A DNA stretch of 46,493 nucleotides from Actinomycetota bacterium (GCA_017857875.1 JAFMCH010000008.1:1-46493), one strand, 5' to 3'. Positions 34,072-42,369 are shown, counted from the stretch's first letter. Notes: generated by a model from the letters alone, not told the origin. Numbers and translations are program-made.

Positions 34072-35073
34072 ATGATGCAACATCGTTTCCTCGGCAAGAG
34101 CGGGCTTCAAGTCAGCGAGATCATTCTGGGCAACTGGATCACGCACGGCTCGCAAATTGACGACGACACGGCAATTGCGTGCGTACAGGCGGCACTCGAG
34201 GCGGGGATCACGACCTTTGACACCGCCGACGTTTACGCCGGCACGGCGGCCGAATCCGTGCTCGGCCGAGCCATTCGCAACGAACGACGCGAGGGTCTGG
34301 AAATCGCCACAAAGGTTTATTGGCCCACAGGCCCGGGGCCCAATGACCGCGGTCTGTCACGCAAGCACATTCGTGAATCCATTCATGGTTCGCTGCGTCG
34401 ACTCAATACCGAATACGTCGACCTCTACCAGGCGCACAGATTCGACCATCAGACTCCGCTGGAAGAGACACTTCACGCGTTGCATGACCTCGTGGTGGAA
34501 GGGAAAGTGCTGTACCTGGGCTTTTCGGAGTGGCGAGCAGAGGAGATCGCTGCCGCACTCGAGATCATTGCGCGCGATCACCTCACCCCATTCGTCTCGA
34601 GTCAGCCCCAATACTCGATGTTGTGGCGCGTCATCGAGCAGCAGGTCTTGCCGATCTGCCAAGACAATGGCATCGGTCAAATCGTGTGGTCCCCCATCGC
34701 GCAGGGGGTCCTCACCGGCAAGTACCTACCCGGCCAACCCGTTCCGGCAGGTTCGCGTGCCAGCGGCGGGGAAGGAGCCGGCTTCATCGCTTCGTTCCTG
34801 ACCGATGAGGTCTTAACCGCGGTCACGAATCTTCGCCCCCTTGCCGCCGATCTCAACCTCACGATGGCCCAACTCGCCGTGGCCTGGGTCCTCAACCGCC
34901 CCGGCATCAGCGCAGCGATCGTCGGGGCGTCGCGACCTGAGCAGGTGAACGAAAACGCGGCTGCATCGGGCGTTGTTCTACCGACACAGGTCCTCAACGC
35001 CATTGATGAGGCGCTCGCTGGCGTGATCGAAACGAACCCAGAACGCACACAGTCACCGAACCCCCGTCCGTAG
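34072..35073 (+). CDS. Aldo/keto reductase
   Basis: 333-aa NADPH-dependent TIM barrel oxidoreductase of the Kv-beta-like (AKR6/AKR-like) branch. Catalytic tetrad is complete: Asp and Tyr in FDTADVYAG, Lys in IATKVYW, His in YQAHRFD. Cofactor-binding regions are IVWSPIAQGVLTGKY and the C-terminal IVGASRPEQVNENAAA. It starts directly after the DUF3043 stop. Substrate unknown. Confidence 0.92.
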   Translation: MMQHRFLGKSGLQVSEIILGNWITHGSQIDDDTAIACVQAALEAGITTFDTADVYAGTAAESVLGRAIRNERREGLEIATKVYWPTGPGPNDRGLSRKHIRESIHGSLRRLNTEYVDLYQAHRFDHQTPLEETLHALHDLVVEGKVLYLGFSEWRAEEIAAALEIIARDHLTPFVSSQPQYSMLWRVIEQQVLPICQDNGIGQIVWSPIAQGVLTGKYLPGQPVPAGSRASGGEGAGFIASFLTDEVLTAVTNLRPLAADLNLTMAQLAVAWVLNRPGISAAIVGASRPEQVNENAAASGVVLPTQVLNAIDEALAGVIETNPERTQSPNPRP

Positions 35074-35076
35074 CGT

Positions 35077-35304
35077 CTAGGCGGGCGGGTGCAGGCTCAT
35101 CGGGCCGTACTCGAGGTTTCCGTATGCGAACAGGCTCACCGCGTCGACCCCCGCATCCAGCAGCTGCTTCCAGGAATCCCCCAGCCAAGTCTCAGCCTCG
35201 ACCTGTACGGCGAAACCCGAGGGCAGGTCGGGTAGCGACGGGTCTGGGCAGATACTTCCATCGGCCCGTTCGTAGCGCCAGGTCCAAGCTTTATCTGCAC
35301 TCAT
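35077..35304 (-). CDS. Small conserved protein of unknown function
   Basis: 75 aa from the ATG at 35304. Trp-rich alternating pattern WTWRYERADGS, VQVEAETWLGDSWKQLLDAGVDAVSLFAYG and a conserved-looking end YGPMSLH. Compact alpha/beta, no signal peptide. Similar short proteins are, from memory, common in actinobacteria. The open frame continues upstream to 35502, but that part is antisense to the riboswitch. It ends 4 bp from the reductase stop and reads away from the cobalamin operon. Confidence 0.72.
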   Translation of the reverse strand: MSADKAWTWRYERADGSICPDPSLPDLPSGFAVQVEAETWLGDSWKQLLDAGVDAVSLFAYGNLEYGPMSLHPPA

Positions 35305-35390
35305 GGGGTCAAGCCTGTCATGTTCGGGGTCACGATTGGGTATGCTCGCACCACTGAACCGTAATGCAGCAGCCAACTGAATAATTTTAC

Positions 35391-35513
35391 GCGCTCGATG
35401 TCCAGGGGAAGCCGGTGAAAATCCGGCGCTGACCCGCAACCGTGAGCGACCGATATCTCCTCGCATGAAGGCGAGCGGATTTGAGTCGACAAGTCGGAGC
35501 ACCTGGCGAGCGC
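35391..35513 (+). promoter_or_regulatory. Cobalamin (B12) riboswitch aptamer
   Basis: P1 is a perfect 7-bp closing stem, GCGCTCG (35391-35397) with CGAGCGC (35507-35513), continued by CCAGG against CCTGG. Inside are the B12-box core GCCGGTGAAAATCCGGC (35411-35427) and CGCTGACCCGCAACCGT, the nearly universal junction of cobalamin riboswitches, followed by a hairpin CTCGC/GCGAG. A possible -10 (TATGCT at 35341) with a poor -35 lies about 45 bp upstream. Binding of adenosyl- or another cobalamin should reduce expression of the downstream uptake genes. Which cobalamin form is bound cannot be read here. Confidence 0.93.
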
Positions 35514-35555
35514 GAGCGACTTTTCATCCGTCGAGGTCTACGGACGAAGCGCGTG

Positions 35556-35622
35556 TCTCGGCTCTTGGGCGTAGTTGCCCAATGGGCCCCACGCTCTCGT
35601 TGCGTGGGTCGCTCACCGAGAG
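35556..35622 (+). promoter_or_regulatory. Putative expression platform sequestering the ribosome-binding site
   Basis: TCTCGG (35556-35561) can pair with CCGAGA (35616-35621), which contains most of the GAGAGG ribosome-binding site of the first gene. Between them are two perfect hairpins, TTGGGC/GCCCAA (35565-35570 with 35577-35582) and CCCACGC/GCGTGGG (35588-35594 with 35602-35608). Suggests translational rather than only transcriptional control. Hand-folded; no energy calculated. Confidence 0.5.
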
Positions 35623-35631
35623 GCACCTGAC

Positions 35632-36720
35632 TTGTCTAGCACTTCCGTGTTCCCCCGAATTATGGCCGCGTTGGCCACCCTCGCACTCGCCTTGGCCGGG
35701 GGAATCAGCACCGCCGCAGCGCAATCCCCGATCACCTCGAGCAGCACCGATGACCGGGGATTATTTGGCGAGCAAGATCCCAGTTTCGATGGGGTGTATC
35801 GACAGTCTCTTTCCTTGCTCGGACTCAGTTCCGTTGGCCGCCAGGTGCCGCGGGCAGCCGTGACGTGGCTTGTAGAACAGCAGTGCCCCAACGGTTCCTT
35901 CGCCAGTTACCGGGCCGATACGCTCGCGCCTTGCCCGCCAGCTGATCCCAACTCTTTCACCGGACCTGACTCCAACTCGACGGCGCTAGCAGCTCTCGCC
36001 CTTATGCAGGTGGATCGAGTTCGCGAGGCCAGGCGGGCCATGCGGTGGCTCGTCGACCAGCAACGATCCGACGGCGGTTGGGCATATCTGGCCGGTCTGG
36101 ACTCTGATGCGTCCTCAACCGGGCTGGCCCTAGCCGCGATGCGCACGGCCGACATTCCGCGCGCTCGGGTAACCAAGGCCCCGGCGCGGGCCTTTATTTC
36201 CACACTGATCGCCGGCTGTGATGCGCCCGCCGGCCAGCGCTTCGGTGTGGGCTTTCAAGCAGGCAGCCCTGTTGATTCGTTTTCCTCCGTTCATGCGCTG
36301 CTCGGCCTCACCGGCTCACTTCCCGTGGCAGCTCAAAAGCAGTACCGCGGCGGACCGAGGGTGACCTGCAACGCCCAAGGATCTCCGACCAAAGTTCCAG
36401 CGGCTGTGAGTCGATGGGTGATCAGCCAATTCAATGCTAATGATGGCTCTATTCCTTCTTCCTTTGTTCCCGGCGAAACAGACTGGAACTCAACAGCTTT
36501 AGGAATTATTGGATTGGTCTCGTCCAAGTTTGGCGGCAACGCCACGGACATCGCCTTATCGACCCTGGCGGCCAATATCGACGCATACGTCGTCAGTTCT
36601 GGCGATCGACCGGCTGCGCTTGGTACCACCTTGCTGGTTGCCACCGCAACAGATTCCGATCCCCGGGATTTTGGCGGCAGCGACCTCATCCAGCGCCTCA
36701 TTGACTCGATGCGGCGCTAG
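35632..36720 (+). CDS. Secreted alpha/alpha-barrel protein with prenyltransferase/squalene-oxidase-type repeats (candidate cobalamin-binding protein)
   Basis: 362 aa. Signal peptide at residues 1-30 with a likely cut after STAAA. The mature part has repeats of the terpenoid-cyclase type: WLVEQQCPNGSF (79-90), WLVDQQRSDGGW (139-150), WVISQFNANDGSI (262-274), alternating with DSNSTALAALAL-like segments (113-124, 158-169, 284-295). Four cysteines remain for disulfides. TTG 35632 is chosen for its GAGAGG eight bases upstream; ATG 35662 would lose the positive n-region. First gene after the B12 riboswitch. No catalytic DXDD is visible, so an enzyme is unlikely. The fold is that of the alpha domain of intrinsic factor and transcobalamin; B12 binding is inferred. 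Confidence 0.8.
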   Translation: MSSTSVFPRIMAALATLALALAGGISTAAAQSPITSSSTDDRGLFGEQDPSFDGVYRQSLSLLGLSSVGRQVPRAAVTWLVEQQCPNGSFASYRADTLAPCPPADPNSFTGPDSNSTALAALALMQVDRVREARRAMRWLVDQQRSDGGWAYLAGLDSDASSTGLALAAMRTADIPRARVTKAPARAFISTLIAGCDAPAGQRFGVGFQAGSPVDSFSSVHALLGLTGSLPVAAQKQYRGGPRVTCNAQGSPTKVPAAVSRWVISQFNANDGSIPSSFVPGETDWNSTALGIIGLVSSKFGGNATDIALSTLAANIDAYVVSSGDRPAALGTTLLVATATDSDPRDFGGSDLIQRLIDSMRR

Positions 36721-36725
36721 ACCAC

Positions 36726-37655
36726 GTGACCACAATGTTGAAGCAACTGCTGACGCTCGCTGCCACCACGGCGATGATGATTGGGGCTGGCGTGTTCGCA
36801 GCACCGGCCAGTGAGGCAGCCGCGTACCGCTACTGGACCTATTGGACTGCAAGTGAGGCCAACTGGACATTTGCCACGAAAGGTCCGGCCTTTCGTGTGC
36901 CTGAGGATGGCACAGTCGAGGGTTGGCGATTCGCCATCACGGAGACGGTTGCCGGTACTGCACCTCGAACGAGCGTGTCCTTCAACGACGTCTGCGGTGA
37001 CACACCCACACAGCAAGACCGCAAGCGAATCGCCCTGATTATCGATCCCGGGGTGGCAACAGACGCTCCTACCGGTGAAAACGGTGGCAGTGCCTGGGCT
37101 GCTTGCGTGGTAGCGGCCCTAGGAGCCACGGGCTTCGATATTTTGACCGCAGAGGTCACGGTGCGCACACAGCGCGGGCTTATCTGTGCCCTGAATGGTT
37201 TTCCGGCGACCGAGTGCGCACCGGTGTTGGCAGACACCCCGCCAGCAGAAACCGCAAAACCGTCTCCACCACAGCCGACACCGACAGTGTCCACGAATCC
37301 TCAAGAAGCTCAAGGGACCGCACCGCAGGAGTCGCCGACGCCCCCGTCTGCAGGTGACCCCACAGCCGGTGCCGTTGACGGAGTGAACGCCGAAGCACCG
37401 CCAAGCGCCACCGACACACAAGCCAGTGGGGCGCAGTCCGCGCCACCATTGGCAGCCCAGCCAAGCGCTGAGGCTGGGCTGCAGCGCGCAATAGACGACA
37501 CGGTGATACTCGCCAGCGGGCCAAGTGAAGACGCACTCCCGGAAACCTCAGGTAGCGCAGCGGTGATTGCCGTAATCATCGTGGCCGTGGCCGGGGTTGG
37601 CGGGGCAGCCATCTACGTGGCGCGTCGCCGCCGGGCGAATGAGTGGGATGTGTAG
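36726..37655 (+). CDS. Surface-anchored protein of the cobalamin operon, unknown family
   Basis: 309 aa. Signal peptide (to about residue 33), a compact domain (about 34-165) beginning with YRYWTYWTASEANWTFA and containing FRVPEDGTVEGWRFAIT and four Cys, then a long Pro/Ala/Thr-rich wall-spanning linker (166-265), then ALPETSGS, a hydrophobic helix and a basic tail RRRRANEWDV. That end looks like a cell-wall sorting signal (LPXT-S instead of LPXTG) or a simple membrane anchor. GTG 36726 starts 5 bp after the barrel gene; ATG 36735 is possible. Presumably works with the barrel protein in ligand capture; that is inference. Confidence 0.75.
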   Translation: MTTMLKQLLTLAATTAMMIGAGVFAAPASEAAAYRYWTYWTASEANWTFATKGPAFRVPEDGTVEGWRFAITETVAGTAPRTSVSFNDVCGDTPTQQDRKRIALIIDPGVATDAPTGENGGSAWAACVVAALGATGFDILTAEVTVRTQRGLICALNGFPATECAPVLADTPPAETAKPSPPQPTPTVSTNPQEAQGTAPQESPTPPSAGDPTAGAVDGVNAEAPPSATDTQASGAQSAPPLAAQPSAEAGLQRAIDDTVILASGPSEDALPETSGSAAVIAVIIVAVAGVGGAAIYVARRRRANEWDV

Positions 37656-38820
37656 TGCAGTGACCGGTGGTGGGACGCGACTTCACGCAGGCGCCTGGTG
37701 GCTATGGGCACTAGGGCTTGCTGTCACTGCGTCGCGCACGACCAATCCTGTTGTACTGGGGTTGATTATCGCGATTGCCGCGTTCGTCGTCGCTGCCCGT
37801 CGCCCCGCGACACCGTGGGGAAAGTCGTTTGGCTATTTTTTGAAACTAGGTGTGCTGATCATCGGCATCCGACTGGTGTTCACACTGTTGTTTGCCGGAG
37901 CCGGGGGAAGCGCCGTGTTGTGGACTTGGCCCGTGGTTCCGCTGCCAGGCTGGCTGAGCGGAATCACACTCGGCGGCCCGGTGACCGCTCAAGCGGTCCT
38001 GTGGGGGCTCATGGACGGCCTACGACTCGCCACGATTCTCGCCTGTATCGGAGCGGCGAATTCACTCGCCTCGCCGGCGCGGCTACTGAAGTCGGTACCG
38101 GCCGCGTTGTACGAGATCGGTGTTGCCATCGTCGTTGCCATCACCTTCGCCCCGCAATTAATTACCGATGTCCAGCGACTTCGCACAGCACGTCGTCTGC
38201 GGGGTCGCCCTAATCGAGGCCTCCGCGGAATCATGGGGGTGGCGCTCCCGGTGGTAGAGGGTGCCTTGGTGCGGTCCATCAGCCTGGCCGCCGCGATGGA
38301 CTCGCGCGGATACGGGCGACAGGGAAAACGCTCCCCGACCGCACGCCGAATGAGCGCGGGACTGCTGCTGCTCGGGCTCATTGCGGGCGTTGTGGGCATC
38401 TACGGATTCCTGGATTCATCAGCCCCGGTCGGTTTCGGGTTACCACTGATCATCATCGGGTTGGCCGCAAGCCTGACCGCGATTGGACTCGCCGGTCGCG
38501 GAAGTGCACGAACCCGTTACCGCCCCGATCGATGGGGGGTTCGAGAGTGGCTGGTGAGTGCGGCCGGGGTGGTGCCCGCGGTCACCGCAACAATCGCGGC
38601 GGTCAACTCATCACTGGCGATGGCACCTAGCTGGGAGCCATTAGCCCTACCTCAAGTGCCCCTGCTTGTCGTTGTGGCACTGTGCCTTGCCCTGGCGCCA
38701 GCCTGGATCGCACCCGCCACCGGTCAGACAAATCACGCCCGCCGCGGGCACCGTCGTGATACCCCCGATCACGTGCCAGGTTTCGACACCACCACACCAC
38801 GACAGGCCGTGGACGCATGA
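37648..38820 (+). CDS. ECF transporter T component (CbiQ/EcfT-like)
   Basis: 390 aa, polytopic. Contains the EcfT coupling-helix motifs: TARRLRGRP and SLAAAMDSRGYG, the two Arg-containing segments that contact the ATPase. Two further predicted helices at the C-terminus extend it beyond the usual 260-280 aa. It transmits ATP hydrolysis to the substrate-binding S component. ATG 37648 overlaps the upstream stop by 8 bp (GTG 37660 is an alternative); stop overlaps the ATPase gene (ATGA). Confidence 0.88.
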   Translation: MCSAVTGGGTRLHAGAWWLWALGLAVTASRTTNPVVLGLIIAIAAFVVAARRPATPWGKSFGYFLKLGVLIIGIRLVFTLLFAGAGGSAVLWTWPVVPLPGWLSGITLGGPVTAQAVLWGLMDGLRLATILACIGAANSLASPARLLKSVPAALYEIGVAIVVAITFAPQLITDVQRLRTARRLRGRPNRGLRGIMGVALPVVEGALVRSISLAAAMDSRGYGRQGKRSPTARRMSAGLLLLGLIAGVVGIYGFLDSSAPVGFGLPLIIIGLAASLTAIGLAGRGSARTRYRPDRWGVREWLVSAAGVVPAVTATIAAVNSSLAMAPSWEPLALPQVPLLVVVALCLALAPAWIAPATGQTNHARRGHRRDTPDHVPGFDTTTPRQAVDA

Positions 38821-40475
38821 TCATTCTTGACCGGGTCACCATCACCTACCCTGGGGCCACCCAGCCGGCACTCAGTGACGTATCCCTCCATATTCCTGAG
38901 GGCGAGATGAGTTTGGTGATCGGCCCGACCGGGAGCGGAAAGTCGACACTTCTGGGAGCGATGAACGGTCTCGTGCCGCACTTCACCGGTGGCACGCTGA
39001 GCGGCTCGGTAGTCGTCGCTGGCCGTGACACCGCAATGCACCCCCCGCGAGACCTTGCCGATGTGGTCGGGGTTGTCCGACAAGACCCCATGGCATCGTT
39101 TGTAACCGATACGGTCGAAGAGGAATTGGCCTACACCATGGAGTCGCTTGGTATCCCGCCGGCGACGATGCGGCAACGCGTTGAGGAAACCCTCGATCTG
39201 CTCGCATTGGAGCACCTCCGAGATCGGGCGCTGCTGACGCTATCGGCCGGTGAGAGACAACGTGTCGCCATCGGCGCAGTACTGACCGCTCACCCGCGCC
39301 TGCTCGTACTCGATGAACCAACGAGTGCTCTCGATCCAGCTGCAGCCGAAGAGGTTTTGGCCGCATTACAGCGACTGGTTCATGATCTTGGGCTGACGGT
39401 GGTACTTGCCGAACATCGACTCGAACGTGTATTGGAGTTTGCCGACTCCGTCATTTTGTTGCCGGGGGGCGGCCGAAGTATTCGCATGGGTTCTCCCGCC
39501 GACATCATGCGCGACTCACCAATCGCACCCGCGGTGATCCGCCTCGGCCGCGCACAGGGTTGGCAACCCCTCCCCCTGTCCGTGCGCGATGCTCGACGAC
39601 AGGCCGGTGCACTTCGTCAATGCGTCATCGATAGGGCTCAACACCAGGTCCCGCACGAAACACAGGCACAAACGTCGCCGGCAGTACCGGCAGACCTCAC
39701 CGTGGACGTGGTCAAGATGACGGTCGGCTACAGCGAAACGCCGGTGCTTCGCGATATCGATCTGACGGTGCGTCGCGGTGAAGTGGTGGCCATTATGGGG
39801 CGCAACGGGGCAGGCAAGTCCACACTGCTGCGTTCGCTGGCTGGAATACATCGACCGCAGCGGGGCAGCATCACGGTGTCGGGACTTGACCCGGCGCAAT
39901 TGCGTGGGCCAGCGCTGACCACCAGTATCGGCATGGTTCCGCAGGACCCCATGGACATCTTGACCTTCGACCGAGTCGATAAGGAATGCGCACAGGCCGA
40001 TCTAGACACCCCGGCCACAGCGGGGCGGGCGGCCGCTCTTTTGTCGCTGTTGGCCCCGGAGATTGAACCCCACCAGCACCCGCGCGATCTGTCGGAAGGG
40101 CAACGACTAGCCCTCGCGCTGGCCGTGGTCATGTCCGGCGTGCCGCACGTGGTGCTCTTGGACGAACCGACCAGGGGCCTTGATTACGCGATGAAGGCCC
40201 GTCTGGCCGATCAACTCCGCGACATGGCCGCAGCCGGACACTCGGTGCTCCTTGCTACCCACGACGTAGAACTCACCGCCGAGGTGGCCGACCGGGTGAT
40301 TGTCCTCGCGCAGGGCAGCATCGTGGCCGACGGTCCGGTTGCACAGGTCGTGCTCGCTTCGCCGGTGTTTGCCCCGACCGTCGCCAAAGTGCTTCAGTCA
40401 CCACAGTTACGTGATCTGCCTGGCTTCTTGCCGATGACACCTGAGTCCCTCTCGCAACTGGTGGGTTCTCCATGA
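38817..40475 (+). CDS. ECF transporter ATPase, two fused ABC domains
   Basis: 552 aa carrying two ABC cassettes. First: Walker A GPTGSGKST (36-44), signature LSAGERQR (142-149), Walker B LLVLDEPTSALD (162-173). Second: Walker A GRNGAGKST (328-336), signature LSEGQRLA (425-432), Walker B VVLLDEPTRGLD (445-456). Both are complete. The Q-loops are RQDPMASF and PQDPMDIL. Fused EcfA-A' type as in many actinobacteria. ATGA overlaps at both ends, so stoichiometric expression with T and S is likely. Confidence 0.93.
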   Translation: MIILDRVTITYPGATQPALSDVSLHIPEGEMSLVIGPTGSGKSTLLGAMNGLVPHFTGGTLSGSVVVAGRDTAMHPPRDLADVVGVVRQDPMASFVTDTVEEELAYTMESLGIPPATMRQRVEETLDLLALEHLRDRALLTLSAGERQRVAIGAVLTAHPRLLVLDEPTSALDPAAAEEVLAALQRLVHDLGLTVVLAEHRLERVLEFADSVILLPGGGRSIRMGSPADIMRDSPIAPAVIRLGRAQGWQPLPLSVRDARRQAGALRQCVIDRAQHQVPHETQAQTSPAVPADLTVDVVKMTVGYSETPVLRDIDLTVRRGEVVAIMGRNGAGKSTLLRSLAGIHRPQRGSITVSGLDPAQLRGPALTTSIGMVPQDPMDILTFDRVDKECAQADLDTPATAGRAAALLSLLAPEIEPHQHPRDLSEGQRLALALAVVMSGVPHVVLLDEPTRGLDYAMKARLADQLRDMAAAGHSVLLATHDVELTAEVADRVIVLAQGSIVADGPVAQVVLASPVFAPTVAKVLQSPQLRDLPGFLPMTPESLSQLVGSP

Positions 40476-41368
40476 ATGGCCCGGCAGCGATTTCTTCTCG
40501 GGGTCGCTCCGCGCGATCTGCCCACGCCATACCTCTAGGGCTTCGTTCGTGGATCGCCCTGGGCTTGATCACAATCGGCGGACTCGCCGCGTTCTTCTGG
40601 CCGTTCGTGGCCGATCCGGGTTCGTCTGCTGTTGCTCACTCGCAGGATGCGCCATGGATTTTCGCCGCCCTCATTCCACTGCTACTCCTTGTCGTGTGGG
40701 CCCAGTTAGTTGAAGGTGGAATGGATGCTAAAGCCGTTGCCATGCTTGGGGTTCTGGCTGCTGTCGTCTGCATCCTGAGACCTCTAGGGGCGGGGGTCGC
40801 CGGGATAGAACCGATCTGGGTAATCATCGTGCTCGGTGGTCGCGCATTGGGCCCAGGCTTCGGGTTCACCCTGGGCTCGGTCTCCCTACTGGCATCGGCT
40901 TTTCTGACCGGAGGGGTGGGTCCTTGGCTGCCATTCCAGATGCTGGCCGCCGGTTGGGTGGGACTGGGCGCCGGGCTCCTACCCGTATTACGGGGACGAC
41001 GAGAACTGATACTGCTCGCGAGTTACGGAGCACTGGCGGCTATGGCCTATGGCCTCCTTCTCAATCTATGGTTTTGGCCGTTCGTTGCCGGCGTAAACGC
41101 ACTAGGCGTTGATAGCGGCATCGCCTACGTGCCAGGAGATGCCGCCGGCGACAACCTCGCGCGTTGGATTACGTTTTCCGCCGCCACTTCCTGGGGTTTT
41201 GATATTCCGCGCGCGATCATCACCGCCGTTCTCATCGCTGCCATCGGCACTCCGGTATTAGCGGCCCTACGTAGAGCCGCACACCGCGCGAATTTTCAAC
41301 CGACCGTTGAGTTTTCACCGGCGGGCACGACACCGCCTGCAGCGGTGAGCGATAGGGCTCCGCAATGA
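40472..41368 (+). CDS. ECF transporter S component, probably cobalamin/corrinoid-specific
   Basis: 298 aa, about six to seven membrane helices. Family-like features: IWVIIVLGGRALGPGFGFTLG and GGVGPWLPFQMLAAGWVGLGAG, the membrane surface that meets the T component. It determines substrate. B12 riboswitch control and co-transcription with cobT suggest cobalamin or cobinamide; the CbrT S component of lactobacilli is the known precedent for cobalamin. ATG overlaps the ATPase stop; stop overlaps the cobT-like gene (ATGA). Confidence 0.82.
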   Translation: MNGPAAISSRGRSARSAHAIPLGLRSWIALGLITIGGLAAFFWPFVADPGSSAVAHSQDAPWIFAALIPLLLLVVWAQLVEGGMDAKAVAMLGVLAAVVCILRPLGAGVAGIEPIWVIIVLGGRALGPGFGFTLGSVSLLASAFLTGGVGPWLPFQMLAAGWVGLGAGLLPVLRGRRELILLASYGALAAMAYGLLLNLWFWPFVAGVNALGVDSGIAYVPGDAAGDNLARWITFSAATSWGFDIPRAIITAVLIAAIGTPVLAALRRAAHRANFQPTVEFSPAGTTPPAAVSDRAPQ

Positions 41369-42369
41369 CCGACGCACAGCCGCCGGACGAATCAGTACCC
41401 GCATCAGTCCCTGCGCTGTCAGATATCGGTATTGGCGGGACCGATGTCGCTGCCCGCGAGCACTGCGAGTTGAGTCTCCAGCAGCGTCAAGGTCACGGAT
41501 CCAACCCCGGCCAACAAGGTCGTCATCACGGACTTGTCGGAGACCTCGCGCCGATACTGCAGTGGTGGGCGAGCACTCGAGCATCTTGGCCGGCGCCCGC
41601 GGTGAATCTGCCGGTATGCGCGCTCTTCGGCGAGCAAGGCATTACCCCCGGCTCCATCAGTGCCGAGGCGGGAATTATTGCCGCGCAGACACACATCGAG
41701 CAACGCATCACCTCAATCGCGCGCCCCGATGACGACGATGAACGAACAGGCGACGCAGAGTCTGTCACTTCGTGGCTGCTCACGGGTGCCGAGGTCGCCG
41801 ATCGTGCCATCGATGCGGGCGCAGATCTACTGATATGCGCCGATATCGCTGACAGCGATGCGCTGCCAGCCACTGCCATCATCGGACTGCTGAGCTCAAG
41901 CACCCCCGCTGAACTCATGGGTTTTTCTGACTCCACGATTACCGATGAAATGTGGATGGCGGAGTGCGCGAACGTGCGCGAACTCATGCGTCAAGGGCGC
42001 GCGAAGCGGGGCGACGGCGCTCAACTGCTCGCAGCGATCGGTACGCCGTCTATTGCCGCGATGACAGGCTTTCTTCTCCAGGCCGCCCGTCGCCGCACCG
42101 GTGTACTTCTGGACGGCTCAGCAAGCCTTGCCGCCGCGCTCATCGCACACCGAACCGCTCACCGGGCCAAGCAATGGTGGCTGCCCGGCCACCTGGGCAC
42201 CCAGCCGGCCCAAGCCCAAGCGATGCAACGGCTTGGCCTCGAACCCGCGGTGCCAGTACGCCTGGGCCCAGGAGAAGGCCGCGGCGCGATAAAGGTGGTT
42301 GCGCTCCTGCGGACATCCTTGGAGGCACTACGGTCAGGTCATGACGCTTCGCCAGACTCCGCTGATTGA
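41365..42369 (+). CDS. cobT: Divergent nicotinate-nucleotide--dimethylbenzimidazole phosphoribosyltransferase (CobT-like)
   Basis: 334 aa; in canonical form it activates the lower ligand (DMB) for cobalamin assembly. The C-terminal half aligns well by eye: GTPSIAAMTGFLLQAA, VLLDGSASLAAALIAH, a GHLGTQPAQAQAMQRLGLEP block and RLGPGEGRGA with the Glu that acts as base in Salmonella CobT (Glu317). The central GE(L/M)G(M/I)xNTT motif is not conserved: the segment reads ADIADSDALPATA. Length is near normal. Position matches Rv2207. Last gene of the B12-controlled operon; ATGA overlap with the S component. A related but altered activity cannot be excluded. Confidence 0.75.
   Translation: MTDAQPPDESVPASVPALSDIGIGGTDVAAREHCELSLQQRQGHGSNPGQQGRHHGLVGDLAPILQWWASTRASWPAPAVNLPVCALFGEQGITPGSISAEAGIIAAQTHIEQRITSIARPDDDDERTGDAESVTSWLLTGAEVADRAIDAGADLLICADIADSDALPATAIIGLLSSSTPAELMGFSDSTITDEMWMAECANVRELMRQGRAKRGDGAQLLAAIGTPSIAAMTGFLLQAARRRTGVLLDGSASLAAALIAHRTAHRAKQWWLPGHLGTQPAQAQAMQRLGLEPAVPVRLGPGEGRGAIKVVALLRTSLEALRSGHDASPDSAD

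Noticed and set aside
35305-35502. Upstream extension of the 75-aa protein frame
   Set aside because: It would lie antisense across the cobalamin riboswitch core; the ATG at 35304 gives a compact conserved-looking protein.
35632-36720. Barrel protein as a true terpene or squalene cyclase
   Set aside because: No DXDD-type catalytic motif visible, a signal peptide is present, and the gene is under B12 control beside an ECF transporter.
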